Notes under the pieces: generated by a model
Database searches by the model: none
Seen by the model: only the letters and a program-made list of their open reading frames with translations
Told to the model about the DNA's origin: nothing
Program-made: the position numbers and the translations under genes
In this document: one piece after another, positions 23,867-35,100 of the stretch
Position numbering within the stretch: the stretch's first letter is position 1
Layout: each line of letters starts with the position of its first letter
Origin: Topomyia yanbarensis
Taxonomy: Eukaryota; Arthropoda; Insecta; Diptera; Culicidae
Assembly (NCBI RefSeq): GCF_030247195.1
Contig: NC_080671.1
Coordinates: 32,023,843 to 32,087,842, forward strand
DNA length: 64,000 bases
Direction: 5' to 3'

Positions 23867-23870
23867 GATC

Positions 23871-23876
23871 AATAAA
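23871..23876 (+). terminator. Poly(A) signal AATAAA of the protease gene
   Basis: AATAAA starts four bases after the TGA stop codon at 23864-23866. Such close spacing is common for compact insect genes. Confidence 0.7.
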
Positions 23877-23974
23877 ATGCAACGTTTGAAACATTTTCTT
23901 TGAATGGTAGTTTTAACATAATCACACGATAAATTTTTCATATTAAAATCCATAGAGTGGTGAATAAAACCCAT

Positions 23975-24560
23975 GATAATATACACTCACGAACTCTTCC
24001 ATTTCAAACGTACAAACGCTCGTGACTATAACACAAACCTGGTGACAAACGCAAACATGCAATTGAAATCATCCACACATAATTACGCCCTCGATCTCGC
24101 CCATATTAAAAGACCCCGGTAATTAAATTAGCGTTTTAGCACTTATATCTTTAGCCTCTGTCCTAGCAACATTCTGCTGGAATAATGAATAAATAACGAT
24201 CATATCCACTAGACAACACGTTCCATGGCGACATGACCGGGAACTCTAGTGATATGGAAGAACTAAATCTCTTCTAGCATCTGAACCGTACACCGAAAAT
24301 AAGGTATCAGTTTCACGATCCAAGCACACACGCGAATACTCGAAAAGCACACGGATATAAAATCGAACTTATAAATGCGAAGACACATACACGTTAGCGC
24401 ACGCGACATACAAACGCACACGCGATCGAACATGTTAACGTACAAACGCTCGAGTCCTTCGCGATGATACACATCCGCTCATATCTGAACCGTACAATGA
24501 ATATCACATGCGAAATCATGGCCCACTGACATTTACCGTCTCGTCTACAATTGCAATGTT
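23975..24560 (+). repeat. REP-A family copy
   Basis: Starts near ACACTCACGAACTC and passes through CAAACGTACAAACG, ACACGTTCCATGGCGACATG, GAACTCTAGTGATATGG, CGCGATCGAACATGTTAACG and CCGTACAATGAATATCACAT. It ends in the CGTCTCGTCTACAATTG phrase, where T-rich sequence takes over. Same order as in the copies at 51-52.7 and 58.6-59.6 kb. Non-coding. Confidence 0.85.
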
Positions 24561-24860
24561 TACATTTTTAATTTATGAATTTTGCATTTTTATCATCTTC
24601 ATTGTCTAAATTTTAATTCGTTATTTTTTAATTTAGCATTTTCATTTTTTAGTTTTTAAATTTTTTTATTTCCATTTGTTCATTTTTTTTAATTTTCCGA
24701 ATATATTTTTTTTTAATTTCGTGATGTAATTTCATATTCTTTCAATTTTTGTAATGTTTTAATTCTTTGTTATTTTGATTTCCTTAGGTTTCAATGTTAA
24801 TCTTTAAATTTATATATTTTTTTTATTTTTTCGAATTTTTAATCATTTTGCGTTTCAGAA
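24561..24860. repeat. T-rich degenerate array next to REP-A
   Basis: TTTAATTTTT-like units in the same relation to REP-A as the left arm of the palindromic element at 16690-17195. Non-coding. Confidence 0.8.
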
Positions 24861-24889
24861 TTTGTGTTTTGGTTTCGACTCATCAGAAC

Positions 24890-25040
24890 TCAACCCTAAA
24901 CTAGTACCGGATTGACGCCGGCTCCAAACTCCAAGACACTAATTGAACCGAGCGTCAATTCGGCGCTAGCTTATCATTAAGTTAGTGTCGAATTTTTATG
25001 ACACCAAGTCGAATCGAAAATTCCATAACTAGTTCAGTTT
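24890..25040 (+). repeat. Core phrase shared with the 17.6 kb island
   Basis: GGCGCTAGCTTATCATTAAG, GTTAGTGTCG and CAAGTCGAATCGAAAATTCC match the order found at about 17680-17760. The shared REP-A plus AT-array plus core layout indicates that 24.0-28.8 kb is a second, rearranged member of the same large element family. Confidence 0.65.
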
Positions 25041-25320
25041 CAGCTTTTATGCCCTTTACGCGCAAATGTGGTTTTACCAAATTTTTTCGTAGTGGAGAAA
25101 ACTTAGCTTCTACCTAATTTTTCTAGAGTGAGGGGAAACATAGAATGATTTAAAAATTATGCTGTTGTTTTTAAAATTCATTGCATTTTTAAACAAACAT
25201 TTCATTTATTTGGTTTTTGACGTAAGGGTCAATATCTTATTTAAGACTTTTTGGTAGTATCCAATGAGAAAAACTGATTAAAATTATGGGGGAAGTGAAA
25301 GCAATTATGTGAAAAAAATC

Positions 25321-25393
25321 CCCAGAGGCGGAACTCGAACCCGCAACCTTTGAGACTCCAGCCCAATGCACTAACCCTTATGCTATCCCCGGG
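25321..25393 (-). other. tRNA-like cloverleaf, anticodon GGA position, 73 nt, inside a foldback arm
   Basis: Read on the minus strand, this segment folds as a full cloverleaf: a seven-pair acceptor stem CCCGGGG/CTCTGGG (two G-U pairs), a short D arm in an A-box-like TAGCATAAGGGTTAGTGCA, anticodon stem TTGGG/CTCAA with loop CTGGAGT, and T arm GCGGG-TTCGAGT-TCCGC with a good B box. The anticodon would be GGA (Ser), but the long variable arm of serine tRNAs is missing. It is therefore more likely a tRNA-derived repeat arm than a working tRNA gene. Confidence 0.6.
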
Positions 25394-25607
25394 ATATGAT
25401 GACGTCCCATATGATTATCGCACTGGCGACAGTGATCGTATCCAGCCTGCAAAGCTAGACCACACACTACCACGGCTGCCACCCAATACATTTGATCTAC
25501 TATTTAATTTCTCCGCTAGAGAACCAAGGCCCAGGCAGCTGCGGTAGTGTGTGATCTCGCTTTACAGGCAGGGTACGATCACTTTCGCCAGTGCGACGTC
25601 ATCGTAT

Positions 25608-25680
25608 CTCAGGCATAGAATAAGGGTTAGTGCATTGGGCTGGAGTTCCAAAAGTGGCGGGTTCCAGTTCTGCCTCTGGG
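25608..25680 (+). other. Second, decayed tRNA-like segment in the opposite foldback arm
   Basis: It matches the cloverleaf at 25321-25393 in inverted orientation (AAGGGTTAGTGCATTGGGCT and CTGCCTCTGGG). The B box is damaged (GGTTCCAGTTC), and the 5' acceptor strand (near CTCAGGC) no longer pairs. This arm is degenerate compared with its partner. Confidence 0.6.
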
Positions 25681-25759
25681 AGAATTTTTTTCACAAAACT
25701 ACTTTCACTTCATTCATCATTTCGATCTGTTTTTCCAGTTGAATACCACCAAAAGGTCC

Positions 25760-28200
25760 TATATTTTTAGTTTTTCATATGTTAAATTTTCTAATAATTC
25801 AATTTTATGATAATTTAGTTTTACTTCTTGTCGTTCAATTTATTATTTTTTTACTTTCTTAATTTATAACTTTGCAAAGCGTTTAATTTTTTGATTTTCT
25901 ATTTCTTTTAATTTTTTAATCTTTAAATTTTTAATTTTTGTTTTGCGGGTTCCTTGGTTTTTTTTAATTTTTACATCCTCAAATTTTTAAATAATTCTTT
26001 TTTTTGTTCACCATTTTTTGAATTTCTTAATTTTCTTCTTCTTCAATTTTTAGTTTTTAAATTCTTTAAATTTTCAATCCTTTGATTTTAATTGTTTTTA
26101 ATCTCTAAATTTTTTAAAACTTTTGTTGCTAGTTTTTCTATTTCCTAATTTTCCTATCTTTTAATTTATTTTTGATACGTTAATTTCTTTTAGTTTGTTT
26201 AGTCCTAATTTTTTAATTTCTTAATCTTTTATTTTTTAACCATTTAATTTTTTTTAAATTGTTGTATTTGAAATCTTTCAATTCTCTAATTTTTTAATTG
26301 CTAATTTTCTGTTTTTTTTAATTGTTACCTCCCTAATTTTTTGATTCCTTAGTTATTTTTGGTGTTTTAATTGCTTGTTTATTTTTTTAATTCTTTCTAC
26401 TATATTTTTGATTTTTAATCTAATAATTTTCCAATTGTTGATCTTTTTTTATTTTCCAATATTTAATTTTTTAAATTTTTCAATCCTTTATTTTTTAGAT
26501 TTTTCGATTTTTTCATGTTCTAATTTTTTAATTTCTTAGTGTCTTAGTTCTATATTTTCTAGTTTTTTCTACAATCTTTCTTTCCACTTTTTTCATTTTG
26601 TGATTTTTTTGTTTTTTTTTCCTTTTTATAGTTCTAATCGCTTAATTTCGTTTTTTTTTTAAATTTAGTTTTGATATTTTAATATTTTCTTTTTGTTTAA
26701 TTTTTTAATTTTGTATTTCTTTAGGTTTTTTAAATTTTTAATTTGTTTAATGTTTTATGATTTTTCAGTTTAATATTTTTCACTTTCAATTTTTGAATTT
26801 TTGACGCAGTAATTTTTTTGATGGTTTATTTTTGAATTTTTTCAATTTTTCTATTCTCGAATTTTTAATATTTTAAATTTTTTAGTTGCCTATTTCTGAA
26901 TTTCTAGTTTTTAGATATTTCAATTTTGTTATTCTTAAACCTTTTAATTCTTTATTTTTATTGGTTTCCAATTTAAAATTTTTTGAATCCTTAATTTCTC
27001 AATCTTTAAATGTTCCAAGCTTTCAATCTTTTTCTTTTCTGATTTTTTATCTTTGATTTTTATAGTTTTTAATCTCTAAATTTTTTAAAACTTTTGTTGC
27101 TAGTTTTTCAATTCCTGAATTTTCCCATCTTTTAATCTATTTTTGATTTCTGATACGTTAGTTTCTTTTAGTTTGTTTTATCCTCATTTTTTAATTTCTT
27201 AATCTTTTATTTTTTAACCAAAAATGCTAATTCTCTGTTTTTTTTAAATTTAAAATGCTAATTTTCTGTTTTTTTTTAATTGTTACCTTCCTAAATTTTT
27301 GATTCCTTTGTTTTTTGGTGTTTTAATTGCTTATTTATTTTTTTTAATTATTTCTACTATATATTTGATTTTTCATCTAATAATTTTCTAATTCTTGGTG
27401 TTTTTTATTTTTCAATATTTAATTTTTTAAATTTTTCAATCCTTTAATTTTTTGTCTTTTCGATTTTTTCATGTTCTGATTTTTTCATTTCTTAGTGTCT
27501 TAGTTCTATATTTTCTAGTTTTTTCTTCAATCTTACTTTCCATTTTTTATTTTTCATTTCGCGATTTTTTTGTTTTTTCATTTTTATTTTACTTTCCTTG
27601 TTAAAGTTTTAATCGCTTGATTTTGTTTTTTTTAATTTAGTTTTAATATTTTTTTGCTTAATTTTTTAATTTTGTATTTCTTTAGGTTTTTTAAATTTTT
27701 AATTTTTTTAATGTTTTAATTTTTCAATTTAATATTTTTAACTTAAATTTTTAAATTTTTTGATTTTGTAATTTTTTTAATAACTTATTTTTTAATTTTT
27801 CAACTTTTCTACATTCTAATTCTAGAATTTTTTCACATTTTCAATTTTTACTTGCTTATTTCTGAATTTCTAGTTTTTAAATTTTTCAATTTTGTAATTC
27901 TTAAATTTTTTAATATTTTATTTTTTTTTTAAGTTTCCAATTTTTTGATTCCTTAATTTCTCAATCATTAAATTTTCTAAGTTTTCATTCTTTTTATTTT
28001 CTGATTTTTTAACTATTTGATTTTTTGTCTAACTTTTAAAATATTTAGCTGTCTTATATTTAATTTTTAGTTGTCTTATATTTAATTTTTTTAAATTTTG
28101 AATTCTGGATTTTTTTGTAATAGTTTAATTTTACAATTTTCAGTTTTTTAATTACTCAATTTGCTAGTTTTCGATTTTTAATTCCTCAGTATTTCTAATT
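25760..28200. repeat. T-rich degenerate array containing a 965 bp tandem duplication
   Basis: About 2.4 kb of TTTTTAATTTCTTAA-like sequence. Two halves are clearly copies: 26090-27055 and 27060-28025. Landmarks recur in the same order, such as CTCTAAATTTTTTAAAACTT, GTTGCTAGTTTTT, GATACGTTA and TAGTGTCTTAGTTCTATATT. Non-coding. Confidence 0.85.
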
Positions 28201-28204
28201 CTTC

Positions 28205-28495
28205 GCAGTGAAGGCCCGATTTTATCAGCACCCGATTTTGTCTACCCCCGATTTTGCCAGCTTTTTGACCCGTATTTTTCAACTTCATTTGAAATTCCGT
28301 TTGATGGGCTCTAGCAGAAGAACAAAGTTGACTTTACTAAATTTTACTTTATACTAAGTAATCAGACAGGGTTATGGGGCTATGTCTAGTGACTAAAAAA
28401 GAATATTTTAAGTGCTTCGATTCAATAAATAGAAAAATATATGTCCTGATTTTTTGTCAATGGCCCCGCTTTGTCAACATTAATACGTCAAGGAA
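28205..28495 (+). repeat. Interspersed repeat with CCCGATTTTGTC motifs
   Basis: A less AT-biased block within the T-rich array. It starts with GAAGGCCCGATTTTATCAGC, repeats CCCGATTTTGYC, and ends with ATGGCCCCGCTTTGTCAAC. The abrupt change of composition suggests an insertion. I could not define terminal repeats or a target duplication. Confidence 0.5.
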
Positions 28496-28499
28496 ATGA

Positions 28500-28840
28500 T
28501 AAAAAAAAATTTTTAGATTTTTTAATACTAGATTTGCTTGATTTGTTAATTTTTTTATTTTTCAATCATTGATTTTTCTCCAATCATTGAAATTCGTATT
28601 TTTTAAATTTCTAATTTTTATACTTTCATTTTTTTTAAATTTTTATAGGTTTCAATATTTTAAATTTTATTTCTTAATTCTTTTAATTTCTGATTTTTAA
28701 ATGCCTCTTTTATTTCTTTTTATTCTTTAATTTATCATGTTTAGTTTTTGCTGTTTTTTAATGTTTTAATTTTTTAGTTCTATAAGTTTGTTCATTTCTT
28801 TTTATTTATTATTTTAAAAAAATTGCTTTTTTTTGATACT
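28500..28840. repeat. T-rich degenerate array, right part
   Basis: Continues the TTTTTAATTTT-like sequence seen before 28200, up to the REP-A block that begins with CTCCCTCGGCATGATACTG. Confidence 0.75.
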
Positions 28841-28844
28841 CCCT

Positions 28845-31140
28845 CGGCATGATACTGTACCTTGATGTGGTCCGGGGGCTTTTCCACCAAAGCAGTATTA
28901 CAGTGATTATATCACATAAACTTGGGATACGATTATTTTCTTTTTAGTTAAGCTACATTGTGATCAATTTTAGTACTTAACTTGGCGACCTTTATTATCC
29001 ACTGCCATGGTCAAATAATATACAATGTGGGTTTTGGGCCCAATTCTCTCTACAGGCACCTCATTCCAAACGTACAAACGTGGCCTACGCGATAACACAA
29101 ACCTGGTCACAAATACGAACGCCCGCGATCTCGCCAATATTCTAACACCCCGATTGATTAGGTGAACGTTGGAACCTAAGAACCTAAGCTCGCGCAATCA
29201 TGAATCGGTCACGTCCGGAAGTCTCCGCCCTTGATCATAGCAGCCCAAATTCATGCCTTTTGTTGGACCAATAGAAATAAAAACTAGACAAGACGTCCAT
29301 GTGCAATCGTTGAAGAATACGCGAACATGCGAATGGCCACACGCTTATAAAAATAATGTGTCCACGCGAAGTTACATACTAGCACACGCGACAAAAACGT
29401 CCACATACAAACGCTCGAGTCCTTCTCGATCATCCACGCACGACTACACCCACGATCTCGTAAAAAGTATAACACCCTGGTGACTAAGTGAATGGTATAG
29501 CACTTATAAATTAACAATCCCGGTCTCGAGAGTGAACCTCCAAATGCCCGTGTTCGCGCGAAACTACATAAAAATCGAATGCAAAGTCACATACATACAC
29601 GCGACAAAAAAATATCAAAATGCTTGAGCCCTTCGCGACCATCCACGCAACCTATACTCGCGCTCTTCCAGACATTATAAAATCCCGGTGATAATATGAA
29701 CGTCGCGGCACTTGTAATCACTCAAACGCAGTCTCAAGCGTGAACCTACAGTCCCCCGCACTCGCGCATTCATGAATCGTTCGCGTCCGGAAGTCTCTAT
29801 CCCCGATTCCAGAAGTCTAGGTCCATGCCTTAATTAAATCAATTAGCTCTACAGTTCCAGTAGGACAACTCTCGAAAAAAATCGGCATATTATTAATACT
29901 CAATAACAATACTAACTCTTCTCTTTATTTTATTTTTTTTTATTTATTTTCGGTCTCATGCGTTATTTTCTTGTGATGACCTATTTGAGCTCATACATCC
30001 AAGAAGAGCAACATTGCTGCCAACAATGATTCTTCTCTGCCATCGGACGTCGCCAGGTTTTAGAACAATGGATATGTATTCTCATACTCGGTGGTATCAG
30101 ATAAGTAGGAACGATCAACAAACTGCAAATAGTATATTACACATTTCTTGTTTTGAAGTATAAGATATTCGTATTAAAATATTATTTACAGGCTCCACAC
30201 ATCTCAACATACACAAATACACAAATGCTTGACAGGTGACTGGGCCAAGTGCATTCACTCGTAGGATCTATCATTTCGATGATCGCCTCGATTCTACGAA
30301 ACCAGTGCACAAGTAAGCTGACATAAGCTAGTCTCATCTGGTGAATGCATGTAACCTGGAAACCCCAGACACGACATAACGAGACGGACAGACTGGACTC
30401 GACGGGGCCTAGTTCAGAGTTTTTGAGCATTCTTCAATGCACGGTTATTGACCTAAAAAAAGAAACATTCGGCATGTTATTTTTCCTTTTATTACTGTAT
30501 CTTGAGTTGGGTTCATACTGATATTCACTAGCACAGTCAATTGCATATTCTCCCATATACATTCACATCCAAAACGTGCAAACGCCCCTAACTTTCGCGA
30601 TAACACAAACCTGGTCAAAAACGCGAACTTACATTACAATTTCAATCATCCACACACACACCTACGCTCGCAATTTCGCCAACACCCCTTTACTTAAGTG
30701 AACTTTTCAGCACCTATAACTTTACAACCGCGGTCTCAAGCATTAACCCACCACTCGCGCGATCATAGACCGGCTACGTTCGGAATTCTCTACTCTCGAT
30801 CAGCCTAGACTCATGCCTTCAGTTGGACCGATCGGGAATGATGCTCATATTCACTAGACAACACGTTTCTCTACCATACACTGAAAATTAATTATTAGAT
30901 TCACGGTCCGCGCGCGATCGTTCGAGAATACACGTGAATGTGCGAATGGCAACACGGATCTAAAACCGGATTTATGCACGCAAAGTTGGAGACACGCTGG
31001 CATTCATATGCTCGAGCCTTTAGCGATCACACTATTACACAATTAGTAAACGCCCACGCTAACCCAGACAGATATGCACTCCTGGACTCGAACGCTAAAA
31101 ACCACACCTTCCACGCATACACCACCCAGGACTGAACATT
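28845..31140 (+). repeat. REP-A family, extended block with 5' part and internal repeats
   Basis: The 5' part (GCATGATACTGTACCTTGAT, ACAGTGATTATATCAC, TTTAGTTAAGCTACATTGTG) is intact here and interrupted by insertions in the copy at 56.8-58.6 kb. ATGAATCGGTCACGTCCGG-type and TTCAGTTGGACC-type phrases then recur at about 29190, 29770 and 30770. Sequence at about 29880-30520 does not match the family and may be an insertion. No coding frame is preserved between copies. Confidence 0.8.
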
Positions 31141-31365
31141 AGATTCATACATACAAGTAATAATTACAGGTATTCGTCTGGCAACCGGGGGAAGTACATC
31201 TCAAACGCAGAACTTATCATTACAATGATGGCCTTGGATCTGCGTTGCCTGTGTTCAAGGCACCATAGCTTTGTCCGTCAGGTCAAGGATGTATGAAACC
31301 CGCTAGCCACCACCCTCGGCCCTAGCTGCCCATAAAGGGATAAAAAAAAAAAAAAAAAAAAAAAA
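31141..31365 (+). mobile_element. Poly(A)-tailed retroposon 3' end
   Basis: A GC-richer segment ends GCCCATAAAGGGAT followed by about 23 A residues, then returns abruptly to T-rich sequence. The layout (non-coding 3' end plus poly(A)) fits a truncated LINE. The 5' limit is uncertain because REP-A sequence precedes it. Confidence 0.5.
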
Positions 31366-33500
31366 TTTGCTTTTTTGATACTCTAACTTTAAATTTTATT
31401 TAGCTTCAAATTTTCTGAATTCATTATTTTTGAATTTTATCATGTTTTTAATTTTATTATTTTTTATTCCTTTTTTTAAATTCTATCTATGTTTAATTTA
31501 TTATTCTTTAAATTTTTAAATTGCATTGTTGTCACAAATTTTTGAATATCTCAACATTTCATTTACACAACTTCTGATAAGTACCAACCTAGCACTGAGG
31601 ATCAGTCTACCTTCTCATCTCAACCAGAACGGAAGCTAAATGCTAGCCCGCTACTGATAACAGCAAAACAAGCAATCACTTATTTCTACCGATTTGTTAT
31701 TTATCGATTTATAAATTTAGTCGAGGCAGAACGTTTTACGATGAAGAACTACTTGCAATGCGGTTTGGAATGCATCAATATTAGAACCAAGACTTCCGCA
31801 TATATAACGCAAAAATATTACGATTCAGCACCGCGTACTTAGTCGAAGTTCATTAAAACCATTGCTGTCGAAGTATGGATAAGTGGATAACCCATTAGTA
31901 ATGACACTTTAAGAAGCTTTTCTCTGGTATATGCAACGGCATTCGTATTATGAGAATACGGGTCATCAAACCAATTCCTTCTCATTAAACTAAGAGCTCC
32001 TTAAGCTAAAAACAAACAAGGAGGCTGTTTATTGATGCCAATTAAACGTGCAATTTATAGTGAAGAAATAGTCAGTCATTCAGTCGTCCATGAAAAATCG
32101 GTCGCGAAAATTCTGTAATTTTCCAAAATCCCCAGAAACATTGGCCAATCACTTTACAATTGTGATAAGTCCGTAAGTTTGCGCAAAAGCAACTATGGTA
32201 ACACTGACTAGTAGGTGTACGTGATATCGAGGCAAAATGAACCGAACTATCGTTGGTACGTACTGTCGAGTTACACCTGCATTGGATCTTTCAATTTTTT
32301 TGAACGCGCTGTGAACATGGTAAAGCGAAGGATTTTTAATGCACGATAAAACTATTCAAAATCGATAAACTATACGTAAGTCACACACTCCGCAACTACC
32401 AGTTCCACTGCAAAGCAACCCAGTTTCTTATCTCTGGAACGAATTGGGATACAATCATGCATAAGTTTTGCTTCGCTAGTAATGTAAGAAACATTTTGAA
32501 CTAAACGCGTCCAATTAGCATCGTAACACATACCAAGGTCGATGAATTAATCAACCAATACGTAACCTAACGGAAAGCATTCAAATAATCATGAACAACG
32601 TGACCTTTCCGAAAAAGGCGTCGAAACCAGGTGTAACCAAATGCCAGTTGGTGCATTTACGACCAACGCTGCGTGTCTCACTGATTGACACTTAGGTGGC
32701 TCGCAATGCCACAGTCTAACCGGATTCACAATGCACACAATTGATATTGCGTGCAGCCGGTGAAGGACCAGAAACCTCAAGGCAGCGCTGGACGTGAAAG
32801 TTATATACAAGATAGCAATATGACCTTTTTAAAAATTTGTGTTTAACCTACAGCGACTTAACATCTACATGACGGTTTAGGTTGCTGCCATATACTGATG
32901 AGTTGAACTGGAATCGTTCGGCGTAAATATCGAATGGAAGCAGAGGTTTCGCTGATTCCTGGAGTGTCTTCTTAAGTCAAATAGTCGTCGTTGCTGGTGG
33001 ATTGCTGTGGCAAGCAATACAACTGCGTGACGAAAAAACACAGTTTCGTTTTCAACGTCGGTTTGTAGTTTAGTTACTCCTAATTGTGTATGTTTGTTAT
33101 TTGCGATTGCAGCGGATACGCTCTTTTTACTGTCTACTCGAAAGGTTTTGCGCCACAGAGAGTTGACAAAATTGACACGTTGCTATTTGATATGCGTATG
33201 AGCGTAAAGTTTTCTGAGCAAAAAGAGTGTTATGTATAAACAGATGAAGGATGGAAAAGTATTCTATAGACGCTATGTATTATGTCGTAGTTATTTTGTT
33301 CAATTGTACACAATTTCAAATTTCAAGAGAAACTTATTAGTTCATTCGATGGTGCAGAATTCTTCAATTTCAAAATATGATTCACATTTACTTCCATGCC
33401 AGAAAGCAATGTTTATGCCAGCCGGAGCGAATGTAAACGATTTCTTTCCCGACAAACACGGAAAATCTTGCACTGAAACACCCTCCTAGACCCATTCCCT
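31366..33500. other. No gene recognised
   Basis: T-rich array sequence extends to about 31560. After that the sequence is unique in this window, with short frames only (73 codons at 32589-32810, 85 codons at 33232-33489). None resembles a known family. Confidence 0.4.
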
Positions 33501-35100
33501 TTTCCTCAGACGGAAAACGCCCAGAATCGGAATTGTGAATGAAACTCATATATAATCATCGTGTTTCATTCCTTTCTACACGTCATAAAGTTTATGCTGG
33601 TCTCGGTCAGCATTGGAACCGCGAAGCCAAGTAAAGCGGCAGCAGCAGCAGTAGAAGCAGAAAAAAACAGTTTTTATTAAATTCGTTCGCTAGCTAGAAT
33701 ATACAGAACACAATCCATTCGTATTACTTTCACCCCCTCCACCTCGATTCGACCAGAAAGAGTCAAACAGGGGTGAGGGAGCAGCATAAAATCACTGTGA
33801 GCTAAAACCGAAACCCCCGGAAGGAAAGCCAATCCGAAGTAAATAAACCACAGATTTCGATCTAAATTACAACCGTTCGACGACCCCTTTCGAGAGACTG
33901 TTAAATGGACACGGGGGCGTTAGTGTTGGTGTGAATCCATGAATGTGCAATGCAGTTAGAGAAAAGTGTTGCATTGAAAGTCTAATCCAGTACCTCGCCT
34001 GTCCGCGCTAAATACAGCTATGCATTGTGTTTACTTCTTAAGTTCTCGCGAAATGGCCTCCGGGCTGGGGTCGGTTCAACACTTCAAGGAAATTAAACGA
34101 AAAAAAAAAGTAATTTCTCGCTAACGCACCATATACACCACAAGACAGAGGTGGTTCTTGTCATTGTAACCATCCAATAGGAATTTCGGGTTGCCCATTT
34201 GTTCCTTTCCCTTCGACAACTTTTCGGTTACAAAACCGAAAACCTTATCAGCATCGCGATGATTACAGGAACAAATCCCCTTTCAGAGTAATTTACTCAC
34301 TGTAACTAGCACGAGCCTAGTTAGCTTACCGTTTCCCTCTCGCAAGCCAACCGGAGGCGAAAGAACCGTTAGGACCCTTAGCCCACGATACTTTAATTGA
34401 GTTGGACGGACGGACGGACGGGTTGTGGCTTGTTTTCTGTTCTGCCCAGAAGGCGGCAGCATAGATTTATCCTCCTCCATCCGCCAGGTTCAATAAGAAG
34501 GAGCGGTTTATTTAATGAATTGCGATATCTCAGTCGCTGAAATAACGCGAATCTAATTTAAAAATTAATTTCCTCGCTCGCCTTCCCTGTGCGCCCACTA
34601 ACAATGGTTGTTGGTTGGTGTAAGAGCGAGCGCGCTACACAATAATCTCGATCGTGGCCTCAATTCCGAAGGGCTGGGTCATAGAAACGAGAGATAACCT
34701 GTGCCCACACTTTTCCTTCGAGTTCGCTCGTTATCAAACTCCCGGGCCACGTAATGGAGTCTTGGGGAATAGAAACTTGGTCGTTCGGGTGTAAGTGGCT
34801 TCCGCCGTTGCCGTTGTGCCCTACGGTGCTGGACGAATGGACGGACGAACGAACGAACGAACGGAGATTGCAATTTGTTCACGCGTCATCGACGTCGTTG
34901 GCTGCGGGGGCCTCTGACGCCTAGTTGTGCATATCTATCTAGAAACAGACGTTGCGGCGATGACGTGCCAAGTGGGAACATAATTTTCTTAATTGGATGA
35001 TATTTCACCTCACTAGCCCTAGTCGATTGCAGTTGTTGGTGTTGTAGAAGCAGTTGTGGTTGGGTAATGCGTTTTAGAATTGTTCCATTTTAGCAGAGTT
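33501..35100. other. Non-repetitive, relatively GC-rich island without a recognised exon
   Basis: Contains GCAGCAGCAGCAG near 33640, GGACGGACGGACGG near 34405 and GAACGAACGAACG near 34846, with CG-rich unique sequence between. Frames on both strands lack protein character. The composition resembles that of the islands at 11.4-14.0, 41.6-43.4 and 52.8-55.6 kb. Possible conserved non-coding DNA. Confidence 0.35.

Larger units (their letters stand above)
25245..25758. mobile_element. 514 bp foldback element whose arms contain tRNA-like sequence
   Basis: The left end (GACTTTTTGGTAGTATCC) pairs with the reverse complement of the right end (GACCTTTTGGTGGTATTC). Pairing continues inward through GAAGTGAAAG and GTGAAAAAAATC, a whole tRNA-like segment, and the GTACGATCACTTTCGCCAGTGC / GATCGTATCC region. 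Only about 100 bp near the centre is not clearly paired. It sits inside the T-rich array. No clear target duplication could be read because the flanks are simple sequence. Confidence 0.85.

Noticed and set aside
25321..25393. A functional tRNA-Ser(GGA) gene
   Set aside because: The cloverleaf is good, but the long variable arm of serine tRNAs is missing, the acceptor stem has two G-U pairs, and the segment is one arm of a foldback repeat.
24000..31000. CRISPR-like or satellite array suggested by regularly recurring phrases in REP-A
   Set aside because: Spacing varies from about 300 to 420 bp with diverged units and no constant-length spacers, and the DNA is eukaryotic.
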